From contig JAQYTT010000001.1 in assembly GCA_029433155.1 (NCBI GenBank), forward strand, positions 186,001 through 250,000: a stretch of DNA of 64,000 nucleotides, given 5' to 3'. Made by a program: the position numbers and the translations under genes. Shown here piece by piece: positions 34,443 through 44,900 of the stretch. The DNA comes from Lactobacillaceae bacterium L1_55_11 (GTDB lineage Bacteria; Bacillota; Bacilli; Lactobacillales; Lactobacillaceae). Under the pieces are notes generated by a model. The model searched no databases and was not told the origin of the DNA. It saw only the letters and a list, made by a program, of their open reading frames with translations. Position 1 is the first letter of the stretch, and the number at the start of each line of letters is the position of its first letter.

Positions 34443-34922
34443 TTGAACAATAATGACATTATCATTCGACTGCGTTACGCCTTGCACCTTGATAACCCGA
34501 CCTTACTTTCGATTTTTAAAGCCGGGGGCCTGCAGTTAAACGCTAAAGACCTGGACCGGATTTTAACCCGGCAGGCTGATGATACTGACCGGCAGGCCAA
34601 TCTGAGTAACCATGATTTGGAGGCCTTCTTAAACGGTCTGATTGTCCACTACCGTGGTCATCAAAAAGATGCCCAGGGGCATGTGCGCCCTGGAACCTTT
34701 GACATCCACGGTGCTGCCGACGTTAACAACGTGGCCATTAAGAAAATCAAGATTGCCCTGGCCTACACCAGCAAAGACCTACAAAAGCAGTTGGCCAAGG
34801 CCGGTGAGCAGGTTTCAAATGGTGAGATTAGTGCCATCTTGCGGCGTAAAGATCACCGCAATTACCGGCCAGCTGGAGACCGTTACCTGCGCAAGTTATT
34901 GCAGGGGATGAGCATGGATTAA
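34443..34922 (+). CDS. DUF1456 family protein (YehS-like)
   Basis: A 159-residue protein of the YehS/DUF1456 family, function unknown. It consists of two similar repeats: NNNDIIIRLRYALHLDNPTL at the start and NNVAIKKIKIALAYTSKDLQ near residue 97, each followed by a stretch ending in a D-or-S-x-I-L-x-R pattern (LDRILTRQ, ISAILRRKDH). The start codon is TTG, 7 nt after GGGAG. It follows mutL by 23 nt and ends at a terminator, so it may share the mutSL transcript; the link to repair is positional only. Confidence 0.87.
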   Translation: MNNNDIIIRLRYALHLDNPTLLSIFKAGGLQLNAKDLDRILTRQADDTDRQANLSNHDLEAFLNGLIVHYRGHQKDAQGHVRPGTFDIHGAADVNNVAIKKIKIALAYTSKDLQKQLAKAGEQVSNGEISAILRRKDHRNYRPAGDRYLRKLLQGMSMD

Positions 34923-34949
34923 AAAGCACCCAATACTGGTGCTTTTTTT
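34921..34949 (+). terminator. Intrinsic terminator after the DUF1456 gene
   Basis: AAAAAGCACC and GGTGCTTTTTTT form a 10-bp stem with a 7-nt loop and a T tract, overlapping the stop codon. Confidence 0.9.
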
Positions 34950-35013
34950 GCGCCCGCGGCTTAGGGCTAAATTTGATAAACTATTAGGTAGGAATTAACG
35001 AGGGGGCCCGTCA

Positions 35014-35895
35014 ATGCAAATCGGTGATATGGAAATTTCAGAGCAGGCAGCGATTGCCCCTTACGCGTACACCCAGGCCGGCGGACCGGCCGATTACCTG
35101 GCCCAACCGAAAAGTATCGACCAGGTTAAGACCTTGGTGGCCTGGGCCAAAGAACAGCAGTTGCCCGTCCATGTCTTTGGCCGCCTGTCCAATTTAGTAG
35201 TCCGGGATGGCGGTTTGCGTGGCTTAGTCATCATCTTGTCTGAACTAAACCAAGTTGACCGGATTAACGATCAGGTTATCCGGGCCCAGGCCGGCAGTGA
35301 CCTAATCTGGGTTGCTAACCTCGCCCTACGCTACCACCTATCGGGCCTAGAGTGGGGTGCTGGCATCCCGGGTACCGTTGGTGGTGCCGTCTTTATGAAC
35401 GCGGGCGCCTACGGGGGCCAGGCCGACATGGTCGTCACCGGGGTTATCGCCCTGATGCCAGATGGTCAGGTCCAAGACTTTGACCAGGACCAACTTGATT
35501 TTGCCTACCGGGATTCCGTTTTTCAGCACAACCAGGGTGTGATTTTGAGCGCTGACTTCACCTTGACACCGGCTGATCCGGCCCAAATCCAGGCCCAGAT
35601 GGATGAGAATAACTATTTACGGGCTAGTAAGCAGCCCCTGAACCTACCCTCAAATGGGTCGGTCTTTAAGCGACCAGTGGGGCACTTTGCCGGCAAGCTG
35701 ATTATGGATACTGGTCTGCAAGGCCAGCAGGTTGGCGGGGTTGCGATTTCTAAAAAGCACGCCGGTTTTATGGTTAACGTTGACCATGGGACTGGTAATG
35801 ATTACGAAGACTTGATTGCCCAGACCCAACAGGCGGTAAAGCAAGCCTATGGGGTCCAATTAAGTCCAGAAGTTCGAATTTTGGGAGAACGATAA
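35014..35895 (+). CDS. murB: UDP-N-acetylenolpyruvoylglucosamine reductase
   Basis: FAD enzyme that completes UDP-MurNAc synthesis for peptidoglycan. The 293-residue protein is the Gram-positive short type. Visible are TQAGGPADYLAQP, LVVRDGGLRGLVI of the FAD domain, WGAGIPGTVGGAVFMNAGAYG, PSNGSVFKRP with the proton-donor Ser, and the final SPEVRILGE with the catalytic Glu. The FAD loop reads FGRLSNL where many homologues have GNGSNL. It starts a likely operon with the antiporter and the cda genes, as murB-cdaA-cdaR-glmM is common in the order. Confidence 0.95.
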   Translation: MQIGDMEISEQAAIAPYAYTQAGGPADYLAQPKSIDQVKTLVAWAKEQQLPVHVFGRLSNLVVRDGGLRGLVIILSELNQVDRINDQVIRAQAGSDLIWVANLALRYHLSGLEWGAGIPGTVGGAVFMNAGAYGGQADMVVTGVIALMPDGQVQDFDQDQLDFAYRDSVFQHNQGVILSADFTLTPADPAQIQAQMDENNYLRASKQPLNLPSNGSVFKRPVGHFAGKLIMDTGLQGQQVGGVAISKKHAGFMVNVDHGTGNDYEDLIAQTQQAVKQAYGVQLSPEVRILGER

Positions 35896-35896
35896 G

Positions 35897-37990
35897 ATGG
35901 GGATAATTGAACTAATCATCGTGTTAGTGGCCAGTGTGGCCGTTTCAAACATCATCTCACACTACTTACCAGCCATTCCAATCAGCCTGTTTCAGATTTT
36001 AATTGGGCTAACCCTAGCCCTGGTGGCTAATATCTATGTCGAAGTTGACAGCCATTGGTTCATGCTGCTCTTCGTCGCCCCCTTGCTGTTCAATGATGCT
36101 TGGCGTTTCCCCAAACGGGAACTTTGGGAGCTTAGGGGACCAATCCTGGGAAATGCAATCCTGCTGGTCTTGATTACGACCTTGGTGGGTGGCTACTTAA
36201 TCTATCTGATCATTCCAGGCCTGCCCCTGTCTGTGGCGCTGGCCTTGGCTGCCGTCCTGTCACCAACCGATCCGGTGGCCGTACAAGCAATTGCCAAGCG
36301 GGTTAAATTGCCCGCCAATGTCATGCACGTGGTCTCTGGTGAGAGTTTGATCAACGATGCGACCGGCCTGGTTTCCTTTAATACGGCCATTAAGGCCACT
36401 GTGGTTGGTAGCTTCTTTCTCCTGGAAGCGGAATTAAGCTTTGTCTGGGTGACCCTGGCCGGTCTGATTGTCGGGGCCGCCATGGGCGCCATCCTGATTT
36501 GGATTCGTGATTCCTTTGGCCGAGTTGGCCTAAATGACATCGTCTTTCACACCGTGGTTACCCTGCTGATGCCCTTTGCCATCTACTGGGTCGCTGAAAG
36601 CATCTTCCATGCTTCGGGCGTGATCGCGGTGGTGACCGGTGGAATTGTTGGTAAAATCCTAAACGACCGTCATGCCGAAGTGCAGCTACCCGAGGGGACC
36701 GTCATGGCGGTTCATACCTGGGAGGTTACCGTTTATGTCTTAAACGGGGTCATCTTTGTCCTCCTGGGTATTATCTTACCTTCTGCCATACATAATATTT
36801 TTAAGAGCTCCCGGATTTCAAACCTGGATGCGATTTACTATGGGGTGGCAGCCTGGCTGATTATCTTTATCCTCCGGGTCCTCTGGGCCTATGGAATTCA
36901 GTGGGGACACCGCTTCCGTCATCGCAGCCAGCAGGTTTCCTTTCGGACGGCCATCATTTCAGGTCTGACCGGGGTCCGTGGGGCCGTGACCATGGCCGCG
37001 GTTTTGACCATTCCAACCCTGACTGCGACCGGCGAAGCCTTTCCTGACCGTGACCTGGTTATCTTCATTGCGGCCGTGGTGGTTATCTTGAGTTTGCTGG
37101 CTGCTTCGGCCATGCTGCCCTTGATTACGAAGCAGCGCACCAAGCGCGATTTTACCCAGCCAGAAATGAACGTTGAAGTTGATAATGATGACAGTAGCCA
37201 TCCTGCTGACCTAAACGAACTGCAGGCCCGGATTACGATTTTAAGAGTTGGTATTCAGGTTCTGCGTGATTCTCAGCGGGAAAATAACCGCGGTCTGGTT
37301 TATGAATTAGTCACTGACCGACAGAAAATTATCCGGCAACTACGCCACCAGTTAAATGATGATAATAACAATTATGATCTGATTTCAGACCAAGAACAGC
37401 AGTTGCGGGAAGTTGCCGTTGAAGCCCAGCGGGATTGCTTGCAGCAGTTACTGGTTCATGAAAAAATTTCACCGCTGACTTATTCGGTCCGGGTTCGTCA
37501 ATTGGACCGGATTGAAGCCAGCCTGGCCCAGGGTCAGGTGGCTAAGTTCCGGGGAATGTCGAAATTGTGGCGGCGGATTAAGTTAAGTGTTAGAGTTTGG
37601 TTATCTGATGAGGCCAGCGACAAGTTTTATAACCAAAACCAGCTGGCCATTCGGGAAATGGCTAAAGCGGCCATTAAGGCTCTGTCAGAGGTGGTCAGCC
37701 GTCAAGAAGGGGACACCGTCACCCAACGGATGATGCGGCAGTCAGCCTATAATTTGATTGTGATTTACCGCCATCAAATTGAGCAAACCAAGCACTCTGA
37801 CACAGCTGAGCAACGTAGCCTCGATGAGCGCCTACGCTTGGAACTGGAGCTGCGCGCCCTCAATGCTGAGCGAGATATGACCCAGCAGCTTTACGAGCAG
37901 GGACGGATTACCCGGCAGACCAGCATTAACCTGCGGCAGTTTATTAATTATGCGGAGACCAATGTCTTAGTTGGTAAGAACGAGGAGTAA
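35897..37990 (+). CDS. CPA1-family monovalent cation/proton antiporter
   Basis: Membrane exchanger of Na+ or K+ for protons. The 697-residue protein has about twelve membrane helices (to about residue 415), with the CPA1 motifs LLFNDAWRFPK, LSPTDPVAVQAIAKR and GESLINDATGLVSF (the Asn-Asp ion site). A hydrophilic C-terminal domain of about 270 residues, helical and charged, follows; no RCK/TrkA_C pattern is obvious in it. The gene begins 1 nt after murB and is followed 3 nt later by cdaA, the c-di-AMP synthase. c-di-AMP controls K+ and osmolyte balance in this group, so a functional link is attractive. Confidence 0.9.
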   Translation: MGIIELIIVLVASVAVSNIISHYLPAIPISLFQILIGLTLALVANIYVEVDSHWFMLLFVAPLLFNDAWRFPKRELWELRGPILGNAILLVLITTLVGGYLIYLIIPGLPLSVALALAAVLSPTDPVAVQAIAKRVKLPANVMHVVSGESLINDATGLVSFNTAIKATVVGSFFLLEAELSFVWVTLAGLIVGAAMGAILIWIRDSFGRVGLNDIVFHTVVTLLMPFAIYWVAESIFHASGVIAVVTGGIVGKILNDRHAEVQLPEGTVMAVHTWEVTVYVLNGVIFVLLGIILPSAIHNIFKSSRISNLDAIYYGVAAWLIIFILRVLWAYGIQWGHRFRHRSQQVSFRTAIISGLTGVRGAVTMAAVLTIPTLTATGEAFPDRDLVIFIAAVVVILSLLAASAMLPLITKQRTKRDFTQPEMNVEVDNDDSSHPADLNELQARITILRVGIQVLRDSQRENNRGLVYELVTDRQKIIRQLRHQLNDDNNNYDLISDQEQQLREVAVEAQRDCLQQLLVHEKISPLTYSVRVRQLDRIEASLAQGQVAKFRGMSKLWRRIKLSVRVWLSDEASDKFYNQNQLAIREMAKAAIKALSEVVSRQEGDTVTQRMMRQSAYNLIVIYRHQIEQTKHSDTAEQRSLDERLRLELELRALNAERDMTQQLYEQGRITRQTSINLRQFINYAETNVLVGKNEE

Positions 37991-37993
37991 GGA

Positions 37994-38815
37994 ATGGACA
38001 TCTTTTCATACGCAACGGGTAACAACTTTACCCACCTAATTGATTTGGCCATTATCTGGTTCCTCCTATATAAGGTCATTACCTTTGTGGAAGGAACCAA
38101 GGCCCTCCAAATTCTCTTTGGGGTTGGGGCCATTATCTTAATCAAGGTCATTGCCTGGTATACTGGTTTAACCACGGTTTCCTGGCTGATGGATCAGCTG
38201 ATTACCTGGGCCCCAATCGCCCTGGTGGTCATCTTCCAGCAAGAGATTCGTCGTGGACTAGAAAGCCTCGGGCGCCAGTTGACCATCCGACGCCGGCACC
38301 TGGACAACGCCCAGGCCCGCGAGTTTATCAAGGCCCTGGATATGGCCTTGCAGTACATGTCTAAGCGGCGGATTGGGGCTTTAATTACCATCAACCGTAA
38401 AGACAGCCTGGAAGAATACATCAAGACTGGGATCAAGTTGGATGCCTATGTAACTGGGCAGTTATTAATTAACATTTTTATCCCAAATACCCCCCTACAC
38501 GATGGGGCCGTTATCATCAACGATGGTCGGATTGCGGTGGCAGCAGCCTACCTGCCCCTGTCAGAAAGCACCCGGATTCCAAAAGAATTGGGGACCCGGC
38601 ACCGGGCGGCCGTTGGGATTAGTGAAGCCACTGATGCCGTGACCGTTGTTGTTTCGGAAGAAACTGGCGAAATCACGATTACGCAAAATGGCGAAATGCT
38701 GCGTAACATGACCCAGGAAACTTATACTAATTTCTTTGAAAAGCAGTTTATTGTTGACGAAAAAAGTCAGCACCTACCTTGGTACCGCAAGATTCTTAGG
38801 AGGCCGCACTCATGA
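37994..38815 (+). CDS. cdaA: Diadenylate cyclase
   Basis: Makes cyclic di-AMP from two ATP at the membrane. Three N-terminal membrane helices (about 10-95) precede the DAC domain with TPLHDGAVIINDGRI (DGA motif, about 163-177) and LGTRHRAAVGISEATDA (RHR motif, about 197-213). The 273-residue length is normal. It overlaps cdaR by 4 nt. GAGGAG spans the antiporter stop and serves as the ribosome site. Confidence 0.96.
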   Translation: MDIFSYATGNNFTHLIDLAIIWFLLYKVITFVEGTKALQILFGVGAIILIKVIAWYTGLTTVSWLMDQLITWAPIALVVIFQQEIRRGLESLGRQLTIRRRHLDNAQAREFIKALDMALQYMSKRRIGALITINRKDSLEEYIKTGIKLDAYVTGQLLINIFIPNTPLHDGAVIINDGRIAVAAAYLPLSESTRIPKELGTRHRAAVGISEATDAVTVVVSEETGEITITQNGEMLRNMTQETYTNFFEKQFIVDEKSQHLPWYRKILRRPHS

Positions 38816-39756
38816 AAAACTGGACCAACTCAAAGGTAATTAACCTAGTCTTTTCATTGTTTCTGGCCCTGCTCTTGTCGGCTTATGTCCTTAGTACCCA
38901 GTCCAGTAGCCGTAATAACAAGGACGAGTTTACTTCCATTCTCCCTGAAAAGCGGGCAAATCTGACGGTGGCCCTTGGTCTCCAGTATGACAGCGACCAG
39001 TATGTCGTGGTTGGTGCACCAGCTTCAGTCAATATTTCGGTGCACGGTCCAGCGGCAATTGTGACCGCTACCCAGGGCCATAATGATATTCAAGCAGTTG
39101 CCGACCTTCGTGATTTGGGCGTGGGTCAGCACAGTGTGAAGGTCGCGGTGAAAGGGGTGAACACCTCCCTGACTTCGACCGTTAACCCGCAGACTGTCCA
39201 GGTAACAATCGCCAAAAAAACCAGTGAAAAGCGCAATATCAAGGTCACTTATGACGACAGCAAGTTGGCCAGTGGTTACTCGGTTGGTTCAGTATCAGCT
39301 AGTCCTAAGTCCATCGGTATCTCAGGGCCCAAGGCTAACGTTGATTCAGTGGCCTACATTGCCGCTGCCGTGGACCTGCCCAACAACACCAAGAGTACGG
39401 TGACCCAAAATGTTAAGTTGGTCGCCTTGGATAGTAATGGTGAGCCGGTTGAGGTTAAGTTAAGCCAGCAGACTGCCGACGCCACCGTGACGGTTAACAA
39501 CGAACCGAGTAAAAAGTTAAACTTATCAGCCACGGTCAGTGGTGGTGACAGTAGTAACTTTGACATTGCTTTTAGCCCAAAGACAGTGACCGCCTACGGT
39601 TCTTCTGATACCTTAAACGGGATTGATCATATTGATGTCCCAGTCGATGTCAGTGACGTTTCGCGTCAAAAGGTGAGTCAGGTAAAGTTGAGTAAGCCTA
39701 ATGGGGTTGATAGTCTCAGTGACGACAGCGTCCAGGTGACCGTCACGCCCCACTAA
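38812..39756 (+). CDS. cdaR: CdaA regulatory protein CdaR (YbbR domains)
   Basis: Membrane-anchored extracytoplasmic partner that modulates CdaA. The 314-residue protein has one N-terminal membrane helix (VINLVFSLFLALLLSAYVLS, about 8-27) and then three YbbR-type repeats; recurring GYSVGSVSASPKSIGISGP and FSPKTVTAYGS are the P-K-x-v-x-v-x-G blocks of that repeat. It lies between cdaA and glmM, the standard order, and CdaA-CdaR-GlmM are known to interact. Confidence 0.93.
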   Translation: MKNWTNSKVINLVFSLFLALLLSAYVLSTQSSSRNNKDEFTSILPEKRANLTVALGLQYDSDQYVVVGAPASVNISVHGPAAIVTATQGHNDIQAVADLRDLGVGQHSVKVAVKGVNTSLTSTVNPQTVQVTIAKKTSEKRNIKVTYDDSKLASGYSVGSVSASPKSIGISGPKANVDSVAYIAAAVDLPNNTKSTVTQNVKLVALDSNGEPVEVKLSQQTADATVTVNNEPSKKLNLSATVSGGDSSNFDIAFSPKTVTAYGSSDTLNGIDHIDVPVDVSDVSRQKVSQVKLSKPNGVDSLSDDSVQVTVTPH

Positions 39757-39777
39757 AAACTAAACTAGAAAAGTAGT

Positions 39778-39797
39778 GGCCGCCTAAAACGGTGGCC
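39778..39797 (+). other. Hairpin touching the glmM ribosome site
   Basis: GGCCGCC-TAAAAC-GGTGGCC forms a 7-bp stem (one G-T pair) that ends directly before the ribosome site GGAG (39798-39801). There is no T tract. It may be a translational control or an mRNA-stability element. Confidence 0.4.
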
Positions 39798-39809
39798 GGA
39801 GATAAAACG

Positions 39810-41189
39810 ATGAGTGATTTTAAGTTAAAGTATTTTGGGACCGACGGGGTCCGTGGGATTGCAAACGAAGAGCTAACCCCCGATCTGGCCCTACGTTTGG
39901 GCCGGGCTGGCGGTACGATTTTAACCCGGCACGCGGCCAACCAAGATAAGCGGCCGGTGGTTATTTTAGGCCGCGACACCCGGATTTCGGGTGAAATGCT
40001 CCAAGAGGCGATTACGGCTGGTCTACTGTCAGTCGGGGTCGATGTCTTGAAGCTCGGGGTTATTACGACCCCGGCCGTGGCCTACCTGGTTGAGGATTTA
40101 GAGGCCGATGCCGGCGTTCAGATTACCGCCTCCCATAACCCGGCCCAGGATAATGGGATTAAGTTCTTTGGTAGTGATGGCTTCAAGCTGTCCGATGAGT
40201 TGGAATATGAAATCGAAAAGCTACTAGATGCCCCGGTTGATGAACTGCCTAAGCCTAGCGCTGCTGGTTTAGGAACGATGAACAACTACCCAGAAGGGGT
40301 TTCAAAGTACCTGTCTTACCTGCAGCAAACCATCCCGATGGACCTAGCTGGTTTGCGGGTGGCTTTGGACGGCGCTAACGGTGCAAGCAGTAATCTTTTG
40401 CCCCGGCTCTTTGCCGACTTAGACGTTGATTTTGAGACGATGGGGACCGACCCTGATGGGCTCAATATCAATGACGGCGTAGGTTCAACCCACCCCCAGG
40501 CCCTGGCCAAGATGGTCGCCGATGGTGACTTTTCGGCCGGCCTGGCCCTAGATGGGGATGGAGATCGTTTGATTGCCGTTGATGAGAACGGTCAAATTGT
40601 CGATGGTGACAAGATTATGTTTATTACCGCCAAGTTCTTGAACCAGGCGGGCCGTTTAAAGCATAATACGGTCGTATCGACGGTGATGAGTAACATCGGC
40701 TTCCACAAGGCCTTAGAGGCTAATGGCATCCGCAGCGTGCAGACCAAGGTCGGTGATCGCTACGTGATGGAGGAGATGCTGGCCCATGATTACAACTTTG
40801 GTGGGGAGCAGTCCGGCCACATTATCTTCCGTGACTGGGCGAAGACCGGTGATGGCCTGCTAACGGCCCTCCAGTTACTCTATGTCATGAAGGAGACCGG
40901 CCAGTCGCTATCATCTCTCGCCGATGAAGTCACCCTTTATCCCCAAAAGCTGGTAAATGTACCGGTTAAGGACAAGGAAGCCATTCAACAGGACCCAGTG
41001 GTCCTGGCTAAGATTAAAGAAGTTGAGGACCGCATGGCTGGTGACGGCCGGGTTTTGGTCCGTCCTTCTGGAACGGAATCCCTGCTTAGAATTATGGCGG
41101 AGGCACCGACCCAGGAGCAGGTTGATGCCGACGTTGCTGAAATTGAAGCTGTGGTCGTTAAGCAGGCCCAGCAGCAAGCAAAAGACTGA
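39810..41189 (+). CDS. glmM: Phosphoglucosamine mutase
   Basis: Interconverts glucosamine 6- and 1-phosphate for UDP-GlcNAc synthesis. The 459-residue protein starts [15 protein letters not shown] and has the phosphoserine loop [16 protein letters not shown] (Ser near 108), the metal site [10 protein letters not shown], and the sugar-specificity loop GGEQSGHII. The C-terminal phosphate loop is [16 protein letters not shown] 39810 was chosen because GGAGATAA is 5 nt upstream; a GTG at 39792 lies in a hairpin. It ends the murB operon. Confidence 0.97.
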   Translation: MSDFKLKYFGTDGVRGIANEELTPDLALRLGRAGGTILTRHAANQDKRPVVILGRDTRISGEMLQEAITAGLLSVGVDVLKLGVITTPAVAYLVEDLEADAGVQITASHNPAQDNGIKFFGSDGFKLSDELEYEIEKLLDAPVDELPKPSAAGLGTMNNYPEGVSKYLSYLQQTIPMDLAGLRVALDGANGASSNLLPRLFADLDVDFETMGTDPDGLNINDGVGSTHPQALAKMVADGDFSAGLALDGDGDRLIAVDENGQIVDGDKIMFITAKFLNQAGRLKHNTVVSTVMSNIGFHKALEANGIRSVQTKVGDRYVMEEMLAHDYNFGGEQSGHIIFRDWAKTGDGLLTALQLLYVMKETGQSLSSLADEVTLYPQKLVNVPVKDKEAIQQDPVVLAKIKEVEDRMAGDGRVLVRPSGTESLLRIMAEAPTQEQVDADVAEIEAVVVKQAQQQAKD

Positions 41190-41206
41190 TGTTATCAGTC
41201 TTTTTT
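41180..41206 (+). terminator. Intrinsic terminator after glmM
   Basis: AAAGACTGAT and ATCAGTCTTT with a 3-nt loop, then T; the stem includes the glmM stop codon. Confidence 0.9.
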
Positions 41207-41240
41207 AGTTAACTTCAACTGCGGAGAATGGCCGGTTTTT

Positions 41241-41249
41241 TGTTATAAT
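41241..41249 (+). promoter_or_regulatory. Extended -10 promoter of the rnc-smc-ftsY-ffh unit
   Basis: TGTTATAAT has TGn plus a perfect TATAAT (41244-41249), 32 nt before the rnc start. No good -35 at the right distance. Confidence 0.6.
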
Positions 41250-41281
41250 ATTACTATCGAACATTGTAAAGGGGTTCCACC

Positions 41282-41983
41282 TTGTCACAAGCAAGTTTTG
41301 AAAAAAATTTAGCCGAACACTACCATATTCACTTTAAAAATCAGACCCTCTTAGTTGAAGCGTTGACCCAGCGTAACTATCTCAATGAGCACCCCGATGA
41401 ACCGGGGCGTGACTACCAACGGTTGGAATTTTTAGGGGATGCGGTTATGCAAGAGGCCGTTACCGAGTACCTCTTTAAGCGTTACCCAGACTGGCATGAA
41501 GGCCAGCTGACTGAAATGCGGATTACCATGGTTCAGACCCGCTCCTTTGCCCACTTTGCCCGCGTAATTCACCTGGATGAGGCCATCCGTCTGGGAAAAG
41601 GTGAGGAAATGAATGGGGCCCGCAACCGTGACAGTCTCCTGGAAGATATTTGGGAAGCCTTTATTGGCGCCCTTTACCTGGACCAGGGTGCTGACGCAGT
41701 TCGCGAACTCTTAGACCAGACGCTCTTTGCGGCCATTGATGACCATTTCTTTGACCAGTTCATCGACTTTAAAACCCGTCTCCAGGAATACCTGCAAGCC
41801 CAGGGAACCGTTGAGATTAGTTACCAGACTGAAAGCGATCAGGTCTTACCCGATCATACCCAAATCTTTGGTGTGAGCGTTTCGGTTAATGACCGCCTGC
41901 TCGCCCGTGGACAGGGCAAGTCAATTAAGGATGCCGAAAAGGATGCGGCCCGTATTGCCTTGGAGCAACTAAAGGCCATCTAA
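41282..41983 (+). CDS. rnc: Ribonuclease III
   Basis: Double-strand RNA endonuclease for rRNA and mRNA processing. The 233-residue protein shows the catalytic signature RLEFLGDAVMQEAVTEYLF, the second acidic site NRDSLLEDIWEAFIGALYLD, and a C-terminal dsRNA-binding domain (about 160-232) ending GQGKSIKDAEKDAARIALEQ. The start is TTG 41282, 7 nt after AAAGGGG; no ATG is close. It is 5 nt from smc. Confidence 0.96.
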   Translation: MSQASFEKNLAEHYHIHFKNQTLLVEALTQRNYLNEHPDEPGRDYQRLEFLGDAVMQEAVTEYLFKRYPDWHEGQLTEMRITMVQTRSFAHFARVIHLDEAIRLGKGEEMNGARNRDSLLEDIWEAFIGALYLDQGADAVRELLDQTLFAAIDDHFFDQFIDFKTRLQEYLQAQGTVEISYQTESDQVLPDHTQIFGVSVSVNDRLLARGQGKSIKDAEKDAARIALEQLKAI

Positions 41984-41988
41984 ACCTT

Positions 41989-44900
41989 ATGAAATTAAAA
42001 ACCCTTGAAATTAGCGGGTTCAAGTCCTTCGCCGATAAGACCGTCATTGAATTTATGCCGGGGATGACTGGCATCGTAGGACCCAATGGATCCGGAAAAT
42101 CAAATATTATTGAGGCAATGCGTTGGGTGATGGGGGAGCAGAGCGCCAAAGATCTCCGTGGTAACAAGATGTCGGACGTGATTTTTGCCGGTACCAGCCA
42201 CCGCCGGGCTTTGAGCCGGGCCGAGGTGTCGATGACCTTTGACAACAGTGACCACTATGTTCAGTCCGACTTTAATGAAATTCGGATTACCCGGCGCCTG
42301 TATCGAAATGGCGAAAGTGTTTACCAGCTTAATGGGGCGGATTGCCGCTTGCGTGATATTCACGATCTCTTTACTGACACCGGTCTTGGTCGGGAAGGTT
42401 TCTCGATTATTTCCCAGGGGCAGGTGGAAAACGTCTTCTCTGCCAAACCCGAAGACCGCCGCGGCATCATTGAAGAAGTCGCTGGCGTTTACAAGTACAA
42501 GCAAAATAAGCAGCGGGCTGAACGCGAGTTAGACCAAACCGCGGACAACCTCAGCCGGGTGACCGACATTATTTCAGAGGTGGAACAACGCCTCGAACCT
42601 TTGTCACAGGCTGCCAGTCGGGCCCGCCAGTATTTAGACCTGCGTGAGCATTACGTCCAACTCGACCAGGCCCGCTTGGCCTTAGCTATCCAGGCCCTGC
42701 GCGACCAGCGGGATGCACAGCACCAGGCCCTGGCCGACCAGAAGAATGCGGTCAAGGACCAAGAAGCAGTGGTGGCTAAAGTTAAGGGCGAACTGACTGA
42801 TTACCGGGCCCGGCAGGTTAATTTGCAAGAGCAGCGGGAAAGCCTGCAGGCTCAGATTGTCCAAGACACGCAGCAACGGGAGCAGTTGATTGGCTCACAA
42901 AAATTAGCGAGCCAGGAAATTGAAAATATCCAAGCTGCCCAGGCGCGATTGGCCACAGAGCTAACCCGTTTGGCTGGGGACCAGGAACGGGTCCAAGCTG
43001 ACTTACAGGCCCGCCAGGTCCAGCTGACCGAGCGGGAAACCGTTGCTGCCCAGCTTAAAAAACAGCTGGACGAACTCGAAAGTAAGCACGGTCAGCGCCG
43101 CCTACAAGACCTAGAGCAGCGCCTGGCTGAAGGCCGGCACCGCTATGTGACCGTTATGCAGGATGTGGCTAGTTTGCGCAACAACCTTAGCCATAATCAG
43201 AAGAGTCAGGAGCGGCTAACTTTCCAGCTCGAAAAGGCTCAAAAGTCCCTGTCTGAGCAAAAGGCAACTCAAAGCAAGGCCCAAGCCGCCTTGGAGACCT
43301 ACCAACAAAGTAAGCAGGCTGGTCCCACCCAAGACACCGGGGTCTACCAAGACAAGGTTGACCATGCCCGTTCTGCCCTGGCCAAGCAACAGACGCAAAT
43401 TCAGCAAGCTGACCAGCAGGTAATTCGGCAGCAACGCGAGTTAGAAACCCTGCGGTCCCGCTATGATGCGCTGACTGTCATGGATGACTATGCCGGCTTT
43501 TACCACGGGGTTCGCCAGGTGATGTCACCCCAGGTTAAGAACCGTTTTTCAGGGATTGTTGGGGTCGTGGCGGAGTTAATGCAGGTGCCAAAGAAATATA
43601 CCCAGGCCATTGAAACGGCCCTCGGGGGTGCCCTCCAGCAAATCGTTGTCGCAGATACGGCCACGGCCAAAAAGATTGTGGCCTATCTGACCAAGACTCG
43701 GCAGGGACGGGTAACCCTGTTACCCGTTGATAGCATTCGTCCCCGTCGCCAGCCTGACTTGAGTCAGGTTCAACACCTGGACGGCTACCTGGGCCTGGCG
43801 TCAGATTTAGTTTCCATGCCAGCCCAGTTAGCCAATATTTGCCAGAATTTGTTGGGGACAACGGTGGTGGCGACGAACTTAGATGCTGCTACGGCCATCA
43901 GTAAACAGGGCCAACGCCGGTTTCGAGTAGTGACCCTAGACGGTCAGGTGGTTAACCCCGGCGGTTCCATTACCGGTGGTGCCAACCAGCGCCAAGGCTC
44001 AACCCTGCTCAGTCGTCGTAACCAGCTGAACCACTTGGACCAGGATATCCAGGCGCATAGCCAGCGGCTAAGCGCTTTAAATCAGAGTCGTGACCAACTC
44101 ACCACAAAACAAGGTCAACTACAAACTGACTTGCAGGCTGCGCTGGACCAGTTGCGAGAAGTCCAACAGGCCAGTCAGGCGGTTGACTACGAGCTCAAAA
44201 ACCACCAAGATCAGGTCAAACAGCAGGATGTCCTAGTGCAGACCTTGACTGCTGAATTAGCAGACCTCCAGGCTGAGCAGGCCGACCTGGCCAAAGAGGC
44301 CAGTCAGGCTCAGGACAGTCTCAATCAAGCCACTACCCAGGAAAAGCAGTTGGAAGGGGACAACCAGTCCCTCAGTGACCAACTAGCCGACTACCAGGAC
44401 CAGCACCAGGATTACCTAGATAAAAAGGCAGATTTGCAAACTCGTCAAGCAACCGTGGTGGCCCAGCTTGAAGGTGACCAGTCGGTTGCGACTGACCTGA
44501 ACCAACGCCTGGCCGAATTAAAAAAGCAGCAGGCCGATTACCAGGACCAAGACCAGGCCTACCAAACCCAACTTGACCAGGCAAAAGGCCAGCTGCACTT
44601 AGGTCAGCAGGTTGAGACCCTTAGTACTAAATTAGAGCAGGCCCAAGCCGCCGTCGAAGAGCAGGGGCAGCAATGGCGGACCCTGACAGACCACTTGGAT
44701 GCTTTGGACCAGTCCTTTACCAAGGAACAGGGCCAGTTAAATGAACACCTAGCTGAACAGAGTCGCCTGACTGCCCATTTGGACCAGGTTAATAACCGTT
44801 TGGCTGACCGTCAAAGCGAGTTAAGCCAGAAGTACGGTCAGGGTGCTGACGCCGATTTGAAGGCCTTGGTCACGGCGGTTGACGTTGACCACCTGGATGA

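Noticed and set aside
39757-39809. Ribozyme or riboswitch before glmM
   Set aside because: The glmS ribozyme belongs to glmS, and this 53-nt gap holds only a simple hairpin.
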